In this document: positions 17,317-26,086 of the stretch, one piece after another
Numbering within the stretch: position 1 is the stretch's first letter
Layout of the letters: each line of letters opens with the position of its first letter
Source: BOG-1112 sp964611335
GTDB taxonomy: Bacteria > Bdellovibrionota_B > Oligoflexia > Oligoflexales > Bog-1112
DNA length: 64,000 nucleotides
Assembly (NCBI GenBank): GCA_964611335.1
Contig: CAZSXR010000001.1
Coordinates: 496,001 to 560,000 of the forward strand
Reading direction: 5' to 3'
The notes under the pieces: generated by a model
Told to the model about the DNA's origin: nothing
The model's database searches: none
What the model saw: only the letters and a program-made list of their open reading frames with translations
Made by a program: the position numbers and the translations under genes

Positions 17317-17366
17317 CTGGGGAGTGAAAAAACGAAGTATTTTTCACGACGTGCTTAGTTGACTTT

Positions 17367-17831
17367 TTAAATGACAAAAGGTCTGTTGAGCAAAAGAGCA
17401 CAGTGAGATTTGTATTTTTCTTTATCACCCCAAAAACATAACAAGTGTTCAATATACAAATATCCAAAGCGCAGATGATAGCCTGTGCTCACGTTAAATT
17501 CTTTAAAGGTATTTTTGTAAATAAAATTAATGATCGGTATTGCATCTTTTCCTTCTACAGGAATGATTTTGCCTGACTGGTAGATTTTACATTTTGTAGG
17601 TGGTGAGCTTTCCAAACGAGAACCGCATTGAATTTTCTGGATCTCAAGATAAGAGGGATCATCTTCTCTATACACAGGTTCTGCGCCTGCATGAATAAGA
17701 TCTTTTACAAAGGAATGCTCTTGTGTCATGTCGAATTCGAATTGCAGTGAACTTTTTGTATATCTTTCGGCAAACAGATGGGAGCTGAGCAGAATGCATA
17801 GGCTGGCAAGGTGTGCTTTGCGAATTTTCAT
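17367..17831 (-). CDS. Secreted protein, unknown function
   Basis: 154 residues with a Sec signal peptide (MKIRKAHLASLCILLSSHLFA). The mature part of about 133 residues has four cysteines (KIQCGSR, PTKCKIY, HLLCFWG, SHCALL) that could form two disulfides. No family recognised. It is followed by a convincing terminator. It belongs to a run of small secreted proteins between 17 and 23 kb that share similar signal peptides and have no homologues I can name. Confidence 0.65.
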   Translation of the reverse strand: MKIRKAHLASLCILLSSHLFAERYTKSSLQFEFDMTQEHSFVKDLIHAGAEPVYREDDPSYLEIQKIQCGSRLESSPPTKCKIYQSGKIIPVEGKDAIPIINFIYKNTFKEFNVSTGYHLRFGYLYIEHLLCFWGDKEKYKSHCALLLNRPFVI

Positions 17832-18004
17832 AAGATCACTCCTAGGTTGTTTTTTTTAGAATAGAAAAAAGCAGATGAGAAGAGCATAAAACATGGAGTT
17901 AGGCCGAATTTCTTCTCAGAGAATTCGCTCATTCTTAATATTTTCGCATGAACTCTTTGAGAGATGGAGGGTCCTATTTTCAATTCTTTAAGAAGAGGAT
18001 CGCT

Positions 18005-18112
18005 ATGCTCTTTCGTCGCATTTTTCCCCTGTCCTTCGTTCTTTTAAGTTCCTTTGCTTATGCTGAGCCTACTGGTGGAAGCTGCGAAGGCACGGTTTAT
18101 GGTATAAGTTGA
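18005..18112 (+). pseudogene. Remnant of a secreted-protein gene
   Basis: A 35-codon frame with RBS AGAGG starts MLFRRIFPLSFVLLSSFAYA, a full signal peptide, and stops 15 residues later. The signal is closely similar at protein and DNA level to that of the gene at 20213-20779 (MLFHRTLPLSFVLFSSFSYA), so it looks like the 5' end of a duplicated gene whose body has been lost or shifted. The 150 bases after it contain no convincing continuation in a single frame. Confidence 0.5.
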
Positions 18113-18262
18113 CATTCAAAATAGAGATGGCGTGGTAAGTCTTAGGAAAGGAATGTGCTTATTTTGCCTATACCCTGTACCATTCAAGAACATTTTTAGG
18201 AACATTTCCAACACACGGAATGGAAACCTCCTCATCGTGACGGTACTCCCTAAAAAAATTTA

Positions 18263-18874
18263 TTACTCAGAACAAGCCCCTATAACTGTCTGAGCTAAGT
18301 CACTGTGACTTGAGAAACTAAAATTGACTCCTCCTTCTGTTTGAACCAAAGATTTAAAAGTATCTTCTTCCTTCGGAAGATCTTTTGTAATGGCAAAAGC
18401 ATTCATGGTTTTGTAGAAACGTGCACCTTCCTGTGAAATAGCTTCGGAAGACATGTTGAAAATATCAGATTCTTTGGTGTCGTGGAAATAGGTATAGGTT
18501 GTATGAAAATGATCTTTCATTTTCACAATAAAATCCATGTTGGGTTTTATATTTTTAGAAGCATCTTCTTTGCTAGAGAAATTCAAAGAGACTTTGATTT
18601 CATCTCCTTCTGTATTGAATTTTATCGTTATAAAATACGTATCATCCGCTGCGAAAACTTCCATCGACTGGATCAGACTCTTTTCTTCATCCGTCATTTC
18701 CAAAGACCGAATTTCAAGAGCAAAAGACGGCTCCTTTGGAAATAAAATCTGGCTCAAAAGTCCCAGCTCCGTTTTGGAAAAAACGTGACTGAAAGCAAAC
18801 TGTGATGACGCCAAGGTAATTAACAACAGAAGCTTACGCGTAAAAACCTTTCTCAAGAGGGGGATTAAAGACAC
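18263..18874 (-). CDS. Secreted protein, unknown function
   Basis: 203 residues. Signal peptide with a longer basic lead (MSLIPLLRKVFTRKLLLLITLASSQFAFS); an inner start is possible but not clearly better. The mature part is mixed alpha/beta in composition, with no repeats or membrane segments and a single cysteine near the C-terminus (GACSE). No family recognised. The gap after its start (18875-19154) shows no gene I can support. Confidence 0.65.
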   Translation of the reverse strand: MSLIPLLRKVFTRKLLLLITLASSQFAFSHVFSKTELGLLSQILFPKEPSFALEIRSLEMTDEEKSLIQSMEVFAADDTYFITIKFNTEGDEIKVSLNFSSKEDASKNIKPNMDFIVKMKDHFHTTYTYFHDTKESDIFNMSSEAISQEGARFYKTMNAFAITKDLPKEEDTFKSLVQTEGGVNFSFSSHSDLAQTVIGACSE

Positions 18875-19154
18875 AAAGGATTTAGGAGTTTAGAGAGAAA
18901 AAGTAAAGCTGTTTTCCGCCACTTAAAAAGCTATTGCAACAATCGACTTAAAAATCTACATGCATGAGCATCATCCGTTTCAACCCAAAACACGGTACAT
19001 ATTTATGATAGGATCTTATTTCTGGCCAAATTTCGAGATTCTATCAAAGGATAGCCTTGTTTTAAGGCCGGTAGATTTATGGCGGACATTTCATATTAGG
19101 GACGCCCCCATTTGTCTGTTAGGTGACTTTCTTCATCATTAAATCGGAGTTTTT

Positions 19155-20039
19155 ATGAAAATGCGTCGACGAATTTTATCGCTTTCTTTTTTAAGTTTTT
19201 TGTTCTGTTTTTCAAATTATGGATTTTCATCAGCGTCAGGTCTTGAGGAAAAAATTGAGGCGATGGCTGCTGCGAAAGCGGTTCTTTCGCAGAATGAAAA
19301 GATCCATACTCCCTATGAAATTTCCTATAAAGAGTTAAAGTTCCAGGTTCATCCTAACGTTTTTGCACCTGATCTCTATTTAGACACTTTCTTTTTTGCT
19401 GATAATATACCTATTTTTCCAAATGACTCCTTTCTTGAAATTGGAAGTGGAACGGGGTTGATCTCTGTTGTTGCAGCTTTAAACGGAGCAAGACATGTGG
19501 TTTCAACAGACATTAACCAACATGCAGTTGCAAATACGAGAGAAAATGCACGATTGCATAATTTAAGCGATAGAATTTCAGTGCGACAAGGAAGCGTTTT
19601 TGAGCCGATTGCTGATGATGAAAAATTCGATCTTATTTTCTGGAACGTTCCCTTTATGCATATTGAAAAAGAAGATCTTTCCTTACTTGAAAAAGCACTT
19701 TTCGATCCTAACTACGAAGCATTGGAATCCTATTTGAAAGGTGCTAAACAACATCTAACACCTAATGGTAGACTGCTTATCGGGTTTTCAAGTTCGGATG
19801 GACATCTGGATCACTTCGAAAATTTAGCTCTTAAACATGGATGGATTCTTCTGAAGATAGCAGAAACAAAGATTGAGACGGGGCATAATGCAAACGGTGA
19901 ACCAGAATATTTTGCATTGGAACTCTTCCAAGCTGTTCGAATTGAAACCCTTTCTCATGAAAGAAATTTAGATGATGCAATGCTTCAACGCTTTCATATT
20001 CATCCATCCAAACTCACTCTCTTCAATATTGGGAAGTAA
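19155..20039 (+). CDS. Exported SAM-dependent methyltransferase
   Basis: 294 residues. The N-terminus MKMRRRILSLSFLSFLFCFSNYGFSSASG is a typical signal peptide. The rest is a Rossmann methyltransferase: motif I FLEIGSGTGLISVVAA (about 94-109), acidic strand end STDINQHAVANTREN, and a motif IV-like FWNVPFMHI. The N-V-P-F in place of N-P-P-Y is close to HemK/PrmC or small-domain (MTS) methyltransferases, which modify proteins, RNA or small molecules in the cytosol. Export of such an enzyme is unusual because SAM is intracellular. RBS CGGAG. It lies in the region rich in exported proteins and next to the exported kinase. Confidence 0.75.
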   Translation: MKMRRRILSLSFLSFLFCFSNYGFSSASGLEEKIEAMAAAKAVLSQNEKIHTPYEISYKELKFQVHPNVFAPDLYLDTFFFADNIPIFPNDSFLEIGSGTGLISVVAALNGARHVVSTDINQHAVANTRENARLHNLSDRISVRQGSVFEPIADDEKFDLIFWNVPFMHIEKEDLSLLEKALFDPNYEALESYLKGAKQHLTPNGRLLIGFSSSDGHLDHFENLALKHGWILLKIAETKIETGHNANGEPEYFALELFQAVRIETLSHERNLDDAMLQRFHIHPSKLTLFNIGK

Positions 20040-20080
20040 TCTCTTTCTCTCAGAGTTGAAAATATAGTCACTGAAATGGT

Positions 20081-20133
20081 ATTCAAAAATTCCATGCTGT
20101 TAGAATGATCATAGGATCGATGGACATTTGATC
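20081..20133. repeat. 53-bp direct repeat, copy 1
   Basis: This stretch is identical to 20929-20981, which holds the last codons of the exported kinase gene. The copies are 848 bp apart in the same orientation and bracket the secreted-protein gene at 20213-20779. Beyond the identical block similarity continues for about 35 more bases with changes. Confidence 0.85.
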
Positions 20134-20166
20134 CTATGAAAATGTTCTTCTTTCTGAATCGAATCT
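20083..20166 (-). pseudogene. C-terminal relic of a second exported kinase gene
   Basis: Read on the minus strand this gives RFDSERRTFS, a stop, then DQMSIDPMIILTAWNF and a stop. The intact kinase ends KFDSERKALSFDQMSID and so on, identical in the final 16 residues. A Phe codon has become TAG. Upstream of this the similarity fades out. So this is the decayed 3' end of a paralogue, or of a partial duplication, of the gene at 20931-22772. Confidence 0.75.
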
Positions 20167-20212
20167 GTTGGAAAATATAGTGTGGACAATATTGAACTAG
20201 GAATTTTCTAAA

Positions 20213-20779
20213 TTAGTCATTGCTCAAAAATGACTGGCATCTTCGTTCGAAATTGTCTCCTTCAAGATACAAAAATCCTTTTTCTTTCTGGGTCCACTTT
20301 ACAGTATTTTTAACTTCTAATATCAGTTCTTGATATTTATTATATTTAAATACAAAGTCTAAGTTTTGTGCACAAGCCATTCTGAATGCTGTACTCCATT
20401 TTCTTTCACCCGTTGTTGAATCATAGTAAGCCTCAAGCACTTTGATTTCTCCGTCAAAGCGCTGAACCATGTAATGCCCGTCTGTTGTCCGAACAGAAAT
20501 GAGAATTTTATCGTTACCGCTATGATTTCTTGAGTTTTCAATTTTAAGATATTGTGATTCAAATTGACGATCTGCTTTTCTTTCAATATTCGCTTTTATA
20601 TGCCCGAATTGATGTTTATTAAATACTATTGTAAAAGCTTTTTTCATCACCGAAGCTTCGGCATATTTTATTAGAATACTTGATTTAGCTTCATCCTTGT
20701 GAACAGAGTGTGTTGCAAGGGCATAGGAGAAGGAACTGAAAAGAACGAAGGACAGAGGAAGAGTGCGATGAAATAGCAT
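20213..20779 (-). CDS. Secreted protein, unknown function
   Basis: 188 residues with a signal peptide ending SYALA. The mature part is basic and rich in beta-strand-like segments (QYLKIENSRNH, KILISVRTTDGHYMVQRFDG), with two or three cysteines (MACAQN, ERRCQSF). No family recognised. It is flanked by two copies of a 53-bp repeat and shares its signal-peptide sequence with the remnant at 18005-18112, so this neighbourhood has been duplicated more than once. It may have been carried along with the kinase gene duplication. Confidence 0.65.
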   Translation of the reverse strand: MLFHRTLPLSFVLFSSFSYALATHSVHKDEAKSSILIKYAEASVMKKAFTIVFNKHQFGHIKANIERKADRQFESQYLKIENSRNHSGNDKILISVRTTDGHYMVQRFDGEIKVLEAYYDSTTGERKWSTAFRMACAQNLDFVFKYNKYQELILEVKNTVKWTQKEKGFLYLEGDNFERRCQSFLSND

Positions 20780-20930
20780 AGGAATCCCTTTTGGAAATAA
20801 GTGAAATACGACACTCTTCTCTCAAAAACATTATTAGAAAACAATAAGAAGTTAATGGAATTGTATTGAAACGCCGTGGATTTTCAAAAAAAAGAGTCTA
20901 GGGTTCTTGTGGTTGAAATTTATACAGGAT

Positions 20931-22772
20931 TCAAAAATTCCATGCTGTTAGAATGATCATAGGATCGATGGACATTTGATCAAATGAAAGTGCTTTTCTT
21001 TCGGAATCAAATTTTGCAGGAACATTAGCTGCAACATTGGAAAGCACTGCTTGCCTATCTGTTATTTTTTTTCCAATATAAGCTGGGAAACGATCTTCAA
21101 TAAGTATACTTAGAAAAACGAGATAAGAATATCTATCGGAATTAAAAAGAATCAATGCAGCTTTGTCATCTTTGAATGTTAGGGGACTATGGTTTCTCAT
21201 ATGAATAAGTTCAGGTGATATATACAAATACGTTCCTTTAGCTACATTGAACTCACTTCCAACTTTGGAGTCTATAGTAAGGAAGCCACTATCATAGGAT
21301 CCATCCGCTTTTATAGTCAACTCACAAAAGTTCATTTCACCGGTTAGATTGTTCTCAGCTGATAAGAGTACTCTGCTAAAACCAAAATCTATAAAACCAG
21401 CTTGCTGCAGAGAGGAGTCCAAGATCATGTTATCAGGCTTAATATCTCCATGGTAAAAATGAACTTTCCATTTCACACCTCTATGAAAGATTTCGGGTCC
21501 ACCATTTTGGTATATTTCAAGCTGATTTCTAATTTGATCAGCCCAACGTTTTTTATCCGCTTTTGAAGCTTTTCCTAGGCGATCTATAACGGCGCCTCCA
21601 CCTCGGAATTCCATCATGGTTACGAAGTGATCATCTGTAAAAAAAGAAAGATGTGTTCTAACAAAACCTGCTTCAGGGTGAATTTTTGCGAATTCATTTT
21701 GTATTAAGAAATGAAAACGATCTCTTGCTCTTTTCAATTGGAATTCATTTGCAGACATTCCTTCTGGTCTTTTCTCCACACGTAGGGCATATTCTTTCCC
21801 ATCGAAAACAACCCTATAAACCGTTGCAAATGCACCGCTATCCAATTCTTTAGTCTCTCTAAAATGAGGTTGTATTTCCAGATAGGTTTCATAGTGAAGT
21901 CTGTTAGACTTCACACTTTCTAAAACCGGAAGGCTTTCTAAATGTTCTAGCTGTCTTGCTTTTACTGAGGCGGAAGAAGAGCGAAGAGACGACTTTCGTT
22001 CCGTAAAAGAGTTTCGACTTGTACTCGAACTTTCACTTGAATAGGGAAGGCCATCTATTTCTACTTCTCTTTCTTCTAGAGAGTGTGTCGTTCTATTTTG
22101 ATCCCTTCTTCCAAGATTCCTTCTTCCAAGATTCCTTATAGTGTTTCCCGCGTTTCTAACTCTTTGTTTAAATCTTCCCCATAATTCTCCGAAAAAACCA
22201 AATGTATTTTGTGAAAAATCTAGTCCGCGTTGTGAAAAATAAGCGTATATGTACGCTCCTACCTCTTCTGTTGGAATTTTAAGTTCTACGGACCCATCTG
22301 TCTGACAATATTGAAAATTTCCTAACTTATCCGCTGGCGTCGGTAGTTTTTGGCCTTTTTTATTCCAAACAAGGAATAAGTGATTTTGATAGGCAGATGA
22401 AAAGATACTGTATATGTCTATATCAATACACGACGTCGGAATTTCAGTCTCATCGTTGGTATTGATCAATCTTCCGTTTGGAAAAAAGTCAACAATAGCT
22501 GCATCCTCATTCGAAAAATCGTCATATTGAGCGATTGATACCCACGCTAAAGGGGATTGCAGAGTGTAATTTTTATTTTCTTGAATTTGATAAGTTTCAT
22601 GTTCATTTGAAGATTCCAAACGCAATGTAAAAGTTACAGGCGCTATTAAGGAGGGTGTATTTAAAGAAGAGGATATTGCAGTTGCAGAAGAAGAATTTGA
22701 AGATCTAAATTCAGCGCTTTTGCATGAGCATAAGCAAAAAGATAGAAGAGTTCCGACCAATAAATTCTTCAT
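20931..22772 (-). CDS. Lipoprotein with Ser/Thr-kinase-like domain
   Basis: 613 residues. The signal sequence ends in a Cys-rich lipobox (LCSC, Cys17, +2 Lys). Residues 45-185 form an unrecognised globular domain; 190-290 are basic and Ser/Arg-rich. From about 305 to 600 there is a protein-kinase fold: Gly-loop LDSGAFATVYR, strand YALRVEK, catalytic loop YHGDIKPDNMIL (Asp443, Asn448), IDFGFSR (Asp462) and a SPEL segment. The usual beta-3 lysine is replaced by Arg331, so activity may be altered. Kinases of this kind act where ATP is present, so an exported, lipid-anchored form suggests work inside another cell. A relic of a paralogue lies just downstream. RBS AGGAAG. Confidence 0.8.
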   Translation of the reverse strand: MKNLLVGTLLSFCLCSCKSAEFRSSNSSSATAISSSLNTPSLIAPVTFTLRLESSNEHETYQIQENKNYTLQSPLAWVSIAQYDDFSNEDAAIVDFFPNGRLINTNDETEIPTSCIDIDIYSIFSSAYQNHLFLVWNKKGQKLPTPADKLGNFQYCQTDGSVELKIPTEEVGAYIYAYFSQRGLDFSQNTFGFFGELWGRFKQRVRNAGNTIRNLGRRNLGRRDQNRTTHSLEEREVEIDGLPYSSESSSTSRNSFTERKSSLRSSSASVKARQLEHLESLPVLESVKSNRLHYETYLEIQPHFRETKELDSGAFATVYRVVFDGKEYALRVEKRPEGMSANEFQLKRARDRFHFLIQNEFAKIHPEAGFVRTHLSFFTDDHFVTMMEFRGGGAVIDRLGKASKADKKRWADQIRNQLEIYQNGGPEIFHRGVKWKVHFYHGDIKPDNMILDSSLQQAGFIDFGFSRVLLSAENNLTGEMNFCELTIKADGSYDSGFLTIDSKVGSEFNVAKGTYLYISPELIHMRNHSPLTFKDDKAALILFNSDRYSYLVFLSILIEDRFPAYIGKKITDRQAVLSNVAANVPAKFDSERKALSFDQMSIDPMIILTAWNF

Positions 22773-22901
22773 AGTGCTTCCTATAAAAAATACAGATATA
22801 GCTTTATCTTATCACGGATATGGGTATGAATGGCGAAGGTAGTTCAAAATAGAGTAGTGCTTCGATTCGAGGAGGAATGTGTGAGAAATTTAGAAATGGG
22901 A

Positions 22902-23093
22902 CTATGATTTGTCCTTATTTTCTCTTTCTTTGTAATACGCCTCATATAGTAGACTCCCTACAGCAGAAGCCCATGTAAAGCAGATGAAGGATAACATAAC
23001 TTGTTCTTTTACAGGCATTTCATGTGCAGCGCGTATAGGAAAATTATGAAAACATGTACATACTATCAAAGCCGCAATACTTTTTGATTTCAA
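22902..23093 (-). CDS. Small membrane or secreted protein
   Basis: 63 residues starting with TTG at 23093, supported by AAGGAG 6 bases upstream. An N-terminal hydrophobic signal-like part (IAALIVCTCFHNFPIRAA) and a second hydrophobic stretch (VMLSFICFTWASAVGSLLY) are followed by a charged tail. It could be a two-pass small membrane protein, or a secreted one with one anchor. No family recognised. The good RBS is the main reason to believe it. Confidence 0.45.
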   Translation of the reverse strand: MKSKSIAALIVCTCFHNFPIRAAHEMPVKEQVMLSFICFTWASAVGSLLYEAYYKERENKDKS

Positions 23094-23391
23094 GATCCAC
23101 TCCTTAAACAGTACTGAGAAAATTCATAATATAAGGGTGTTCATTTTTGTCAAATTTAAATGATGAAGAGAAACCGAAGCGATTCAGCGGGATTTAGTTC
23201 AGTTTGACATGACAAAACTTCGTTTAAAATTATGGAACCTAAAGTTTATATAAGAGGATGAAGAGGAAGATAAATATTTTGAATTTTTGAGAAGAGTCAA
23301 TTTTTTCAATATAAGTTTTCTTTACATCTTAAATTTTTTCATATCAGATTTAAGCTACAACTTTGTGAACATGTTAGACTCTTTTGTAGGG

Positions 23392-23455
23392 AGATTTAGA
23401 ATGTCATACTGAACTTCAGTTAGAGCTATGAAGTTTAGTGTGACATTCTAAATCT
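23392..23455. repeat. Inverted repeat upstream of the FG-GAP lipoprotein
   Basis: AGATTTAGAATGTCA (23392-23406) is complementary to 23441-23455, and pairing continues with few mismatches for 10 more bases on each side. It lies in the 390-bp gap 23094-23483, which otherwise shows no gene, about 30 bases before the lipoprotein ATG. Possible roles are a regulatory hairpin in the leader, an operator, or a palindromic element. There is no T-run after it. Confidence 0.6.
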
Positions 23456-23483
23456 AAAGATTGTGTTTATGAGGGGGGCTAAT

Positions 23484-26042
23484 ATGCGAAATAAGTTTCT
23501 TATTTTTTGCGGATTGTTTTCATTACTCGGGTGTAGGCAAAGCGATGCAAATTTAAAGAAAGTGGAAGCTGCCCTAGCAGGCATAGAAGCGGGTCTTTTG
23601 GGTACAGAAACGAGTACAAACTCCGGAACAAGTTCACATACAGATACTACTGTGAATAGTTTAGCAGGGATATCTCTTTCAAATACAAGTACAAATACAA
23701 GTACAAATACTGCAAGCGAAAGTGTGACGAGTGTTGAGACCACACCTTCTCATATAACAACCGCTTCTGGGACGGGAGCTACCACTTCACCTGTGGCTGT
23801 TACAGGCACAGGTACGCACGCAGTTGTAGCAAACACATCCAGTACAAATACATCAGATTCCACTGCGACTGCTAGCTCTACGTCGACTGAAGTTGCCAGT
23901 TCGAGTTCAACATCGACATCGACTTCCACTACACCTCCTCCACCCGTTATGACAGCATCATCCTGCTTTGCAAGTGCGGGTATGACAGTATTTGTACCAG
24001 CACCAACTGGTGGTTCTCCACAGTGTTTAGCGTCTTTGAGTGCTATTCATGATGCAAGGAGTTGTGCTGCAGCAATTACAAATCCAGCTCTTCCAAATCC
24101 CGCGCTTTTTGCAACGAACAGCAATAGCTGCTATGCAAATTATGGAGCCATTACTGCACAAGCAGATTGTACAAGTGTGAAAGGATATTTTTTAACAGGA
24201 ACAGGTCTTCCCTCAGGTGTGCCTCTTTGTTATCCAAGTGTAAACTCTTTAGCACAAAGTACATGTACGGCTTTGTCTTTTATATGGGATCCAGACAGCA
24301 GCAGTTGCTATCAAACTGCGGATCAAATCACTGTACAAAAAAATTGTGTGGATAGTGGAAAAATATGGACTACATCAGGAACAAAAGGTTCTTGTGTCGC
24401 AAGTTTAAGTCAAATCACTACAGCGACGGGTTGTTCCAGTGCTTTACCGAAAGCGGGCTTATGGGCAGCTACACAAAAAGCGTGTTTAAGTGAGCTGTCT
24501 CTTGTTGGAAATGCTACAGATTGTGCTTCGTTAACAGGTGTTTGGAATGGAACTTCTTGTATTGCTTCTGTAGCTGGAGTCAATGACTTTACGACATGTA
24601 CAAATAACAAGAATTGGTGGATAGCAGGTTCAGCACGATGCATTGCGGAAGATGCTATGAACGCAACACTCTGTACATCCGCAAATCAGTGCATACTTAT
24701 AGGGTCCACCTTTACGCCAATACCTGTATGTCCTACGATGATGTCTTGGGATTTTACTGCAAGCCGATGTATGTATAAATGTCCTATGGGTAAGTTATGT
24801 GATCCAAACTATACACTCATGAGTGCAATATCTCTCAAGCCTTTCCTTCCTGGAGATCAAGTCCAGGTTGCAGATGTCGATGGTGATCGATTCCCAGACA
24901 TTGTAGGTGCAGATTTTAACGCAGGTACTATAGGTGTGGCTTTCAACCAGGCAGGAAACTCCTTCAATGTTACAAATTATCCTAATCAGATGGATCCAAA
25001 CTCATCAAAAGAAATTCGTATCTATGATGTAGAACAGAAAGGTTATGCGAACATCATCACATTTAATATGAGGCAAATAAGAATACACCACTCGAAACCT
25101 CTCGTTTCTGATTATTGGACACTGACACCTAATAGAAATGGAGATTGGAACGGCATGTGGCCTGGCTGGTGGCAAAATTTTTCAGAATTTGTGAACTTTA
25201 CAGGAACCAATGCAGGCTTTATCCGACGCTTATCCGATTCAAAATTTGGAGTCAGCTTTTACAACCAAGGAAAACCTTCCTTTGTGACCATGGTAGCTCC
25301 TACCTTCACCGTTACAGATAAGAATGGAAAACAGACTGTTCGACGCTATGACTTCGATCAGCAAACTTACGTCGCAGATTTGAATGGAGATGGAAAAACA
25401 GAATTCGTACATTTTGAAAACAAAAAAATGTATACCTTTAATGTTGACGCTACAAATAACATCAATCTCTCTTGTAGTATTTCAAGTCCTTTTGAAGATC
25501 GTCATTTTTTCAGCGGAGATTTTTCACCGAATTTTAAGCGATCAGACTACACATTGTTTGGAAATTTTACAGGACATTCCAAAGGACAGAAGGATATACT
25601 CCGATTTACACGTGATGGTTCTTTTGTTGTTCTTTTTATTAACGATGAAAAGAATTGTTTCACTCAATCAAGAGTCCTGAATTCTACGAACATAAAAGGT
25701 GAATCAATTGTTCTACCTGATCTTTTCCAAATCCGTGTTGGTGATGTCAATGGAGATGGAAGAGATGAAGTTGTCTTGATTGATCTGCCAAAGAAATGGG
25801 ATAAGAATGGAACTGTCAGAATACGTAGCTATATGGTTATCCCTGTAGCTTCCAATATCGTTCTCTATTCTAAAGTGGATATGAAAACTTCAACCTTCCT
25901 TCTAACAGATAAATCGAAGGTAACTACGGTTCTTCCTAAAGTGGTCATGGGTGATTTCTACAATAATGGATTGAAGGATATTGCGTTTGTCTATCCTTCT
26001 GAAATTGTGATGCTGAAATCGAATGTAGTTCCTGCAAATTAA
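23484..26042 (+). CDS. Large lipoprotein with Cys-rich repeats and FG-GAP propeller
   Basis: 852 residues from ATG 23484, chosen for GAGGGGG upstream and for the clean lipoprotein signal MRNKFLIFCGLFSLLGC (+2 Arg). Residues about 35-165 are a Ser/Thr-rich linker with direct repeats. Then comes a series of roughly 35-residue units with paired cysteines (NSNSCYANYGAITAQADCTS, SCYQTADQITVQKNC, and so on; about 165-430). The rest holds FG-GAP/VCBS-type calcium-binding repeats: VADVDGDRFPDIVGADF, VADLNGDGKTEFV, VGDVNGDGRDEVVL and MGDFYNNGLKDIAFV, as in integrin-like propellers. It is probably a surface-exposed adhesion-type protein anchored in the outer membrane. Confidence 0.85.
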   Translation: MRNKFLIFCGLFSLLGCRQSDANLKKVEAALAGIEAGLLGTETSTNSGTSSHTDTTVNSLAGISLSNTSTNTSTNTASESVTSVETTPSHITTASGTGATTSPVAVTGTGTHAVVANTSSTNTSDSTATASSTSTEVASSSSTSTSTSTTPPPPVMTASSCFASAGMTVFVPAPTGGSPQCLASLSAIHDARSCAAAITNPALPNPALFATNSNSCYANYGAITAQADCTSVKGYFLTGTGLPSGVPLCYPSVNSLAQSTCTALSFIWDPDSSSCYQTADQITVQKNCVDSGKIWTTSGTKGSCVASLSQITTATGCSSALPKAGLWAATQKACLSELSLVGNATDCASLTGVWNGTSCIASVAGVNDFTTCTNNKNWWIAGSARCIAEDAMNATLCTSANQCILIGSTFTPIPVCPTMMSWDFTASRCMYKCPMGKLCDPNYTLMSAISLKPFLPGDQVQVADVDGDRFPDIVGADFNAGTIGVAFNQAGNSFNVTNYPNQMDPNSSKEIRIYDVEQKGYANIITFNMRQIRIHHSKPLVSDYWTLTPNRNGDWNGMWPGWWQNFSEFVNFTGTNAGFIRRLSDSKFGVSFYNQGKPSFVTMVAPTFTVTDKNGKQTVRRYDFDQQTYVADLNGDGKTEFVHFENKKMYTFNVDATNNINLSCSISSPFEDRHFFSGDFSPNFKRSDYTLFGNFTGHSKGQKDILRFTRDGSFVVLFINDEKNCFTQSRVLNSTNIKGESIVLPDLFQIRVGDVNGDGRDEVVLIDLPKKWDKNGTVRIRSYMVIPVASNIVLYSKVDMKTSTFLLTDKSKVTTVLPKVVMGDFYNNGLKDIAFVYPSEIVMLKSNVVPAN

Positions 26043-26048
26043 TTTCAG

Positions 26049-26076
26049 GTCCTTCCTTCTGAAAAGAGGGAAGGAC
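26049..26076. terminator. Bidirectional terminator with GAAA tetraloop
   Basis: GTCCTTCCTTCT (26049-26060) pairs with AGAGGGAAGGAC (26065-26076), 12 bp with one G-U, closed by GAAA and followed by TTTCATT. It sits between the convergent lipoprotein and DsbA-like genes and can serve both. Confidence 0.8.
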
Positions 26077-26086
26077 TTTCATTAAA

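Noticed and set aside
18960..19142. 60-codon frame in the gap before the exported methyltransferase
   Set aside because: Protein composition and start region look random and no RBS fits; the gap appears non-coding.
22085..22145. Tandem repeat encoding RNLGRRNLGRR in the kinase lipoprotein
   Set aside because: Only two short units; a normal low-complexity expansion without further meaning that I can support.
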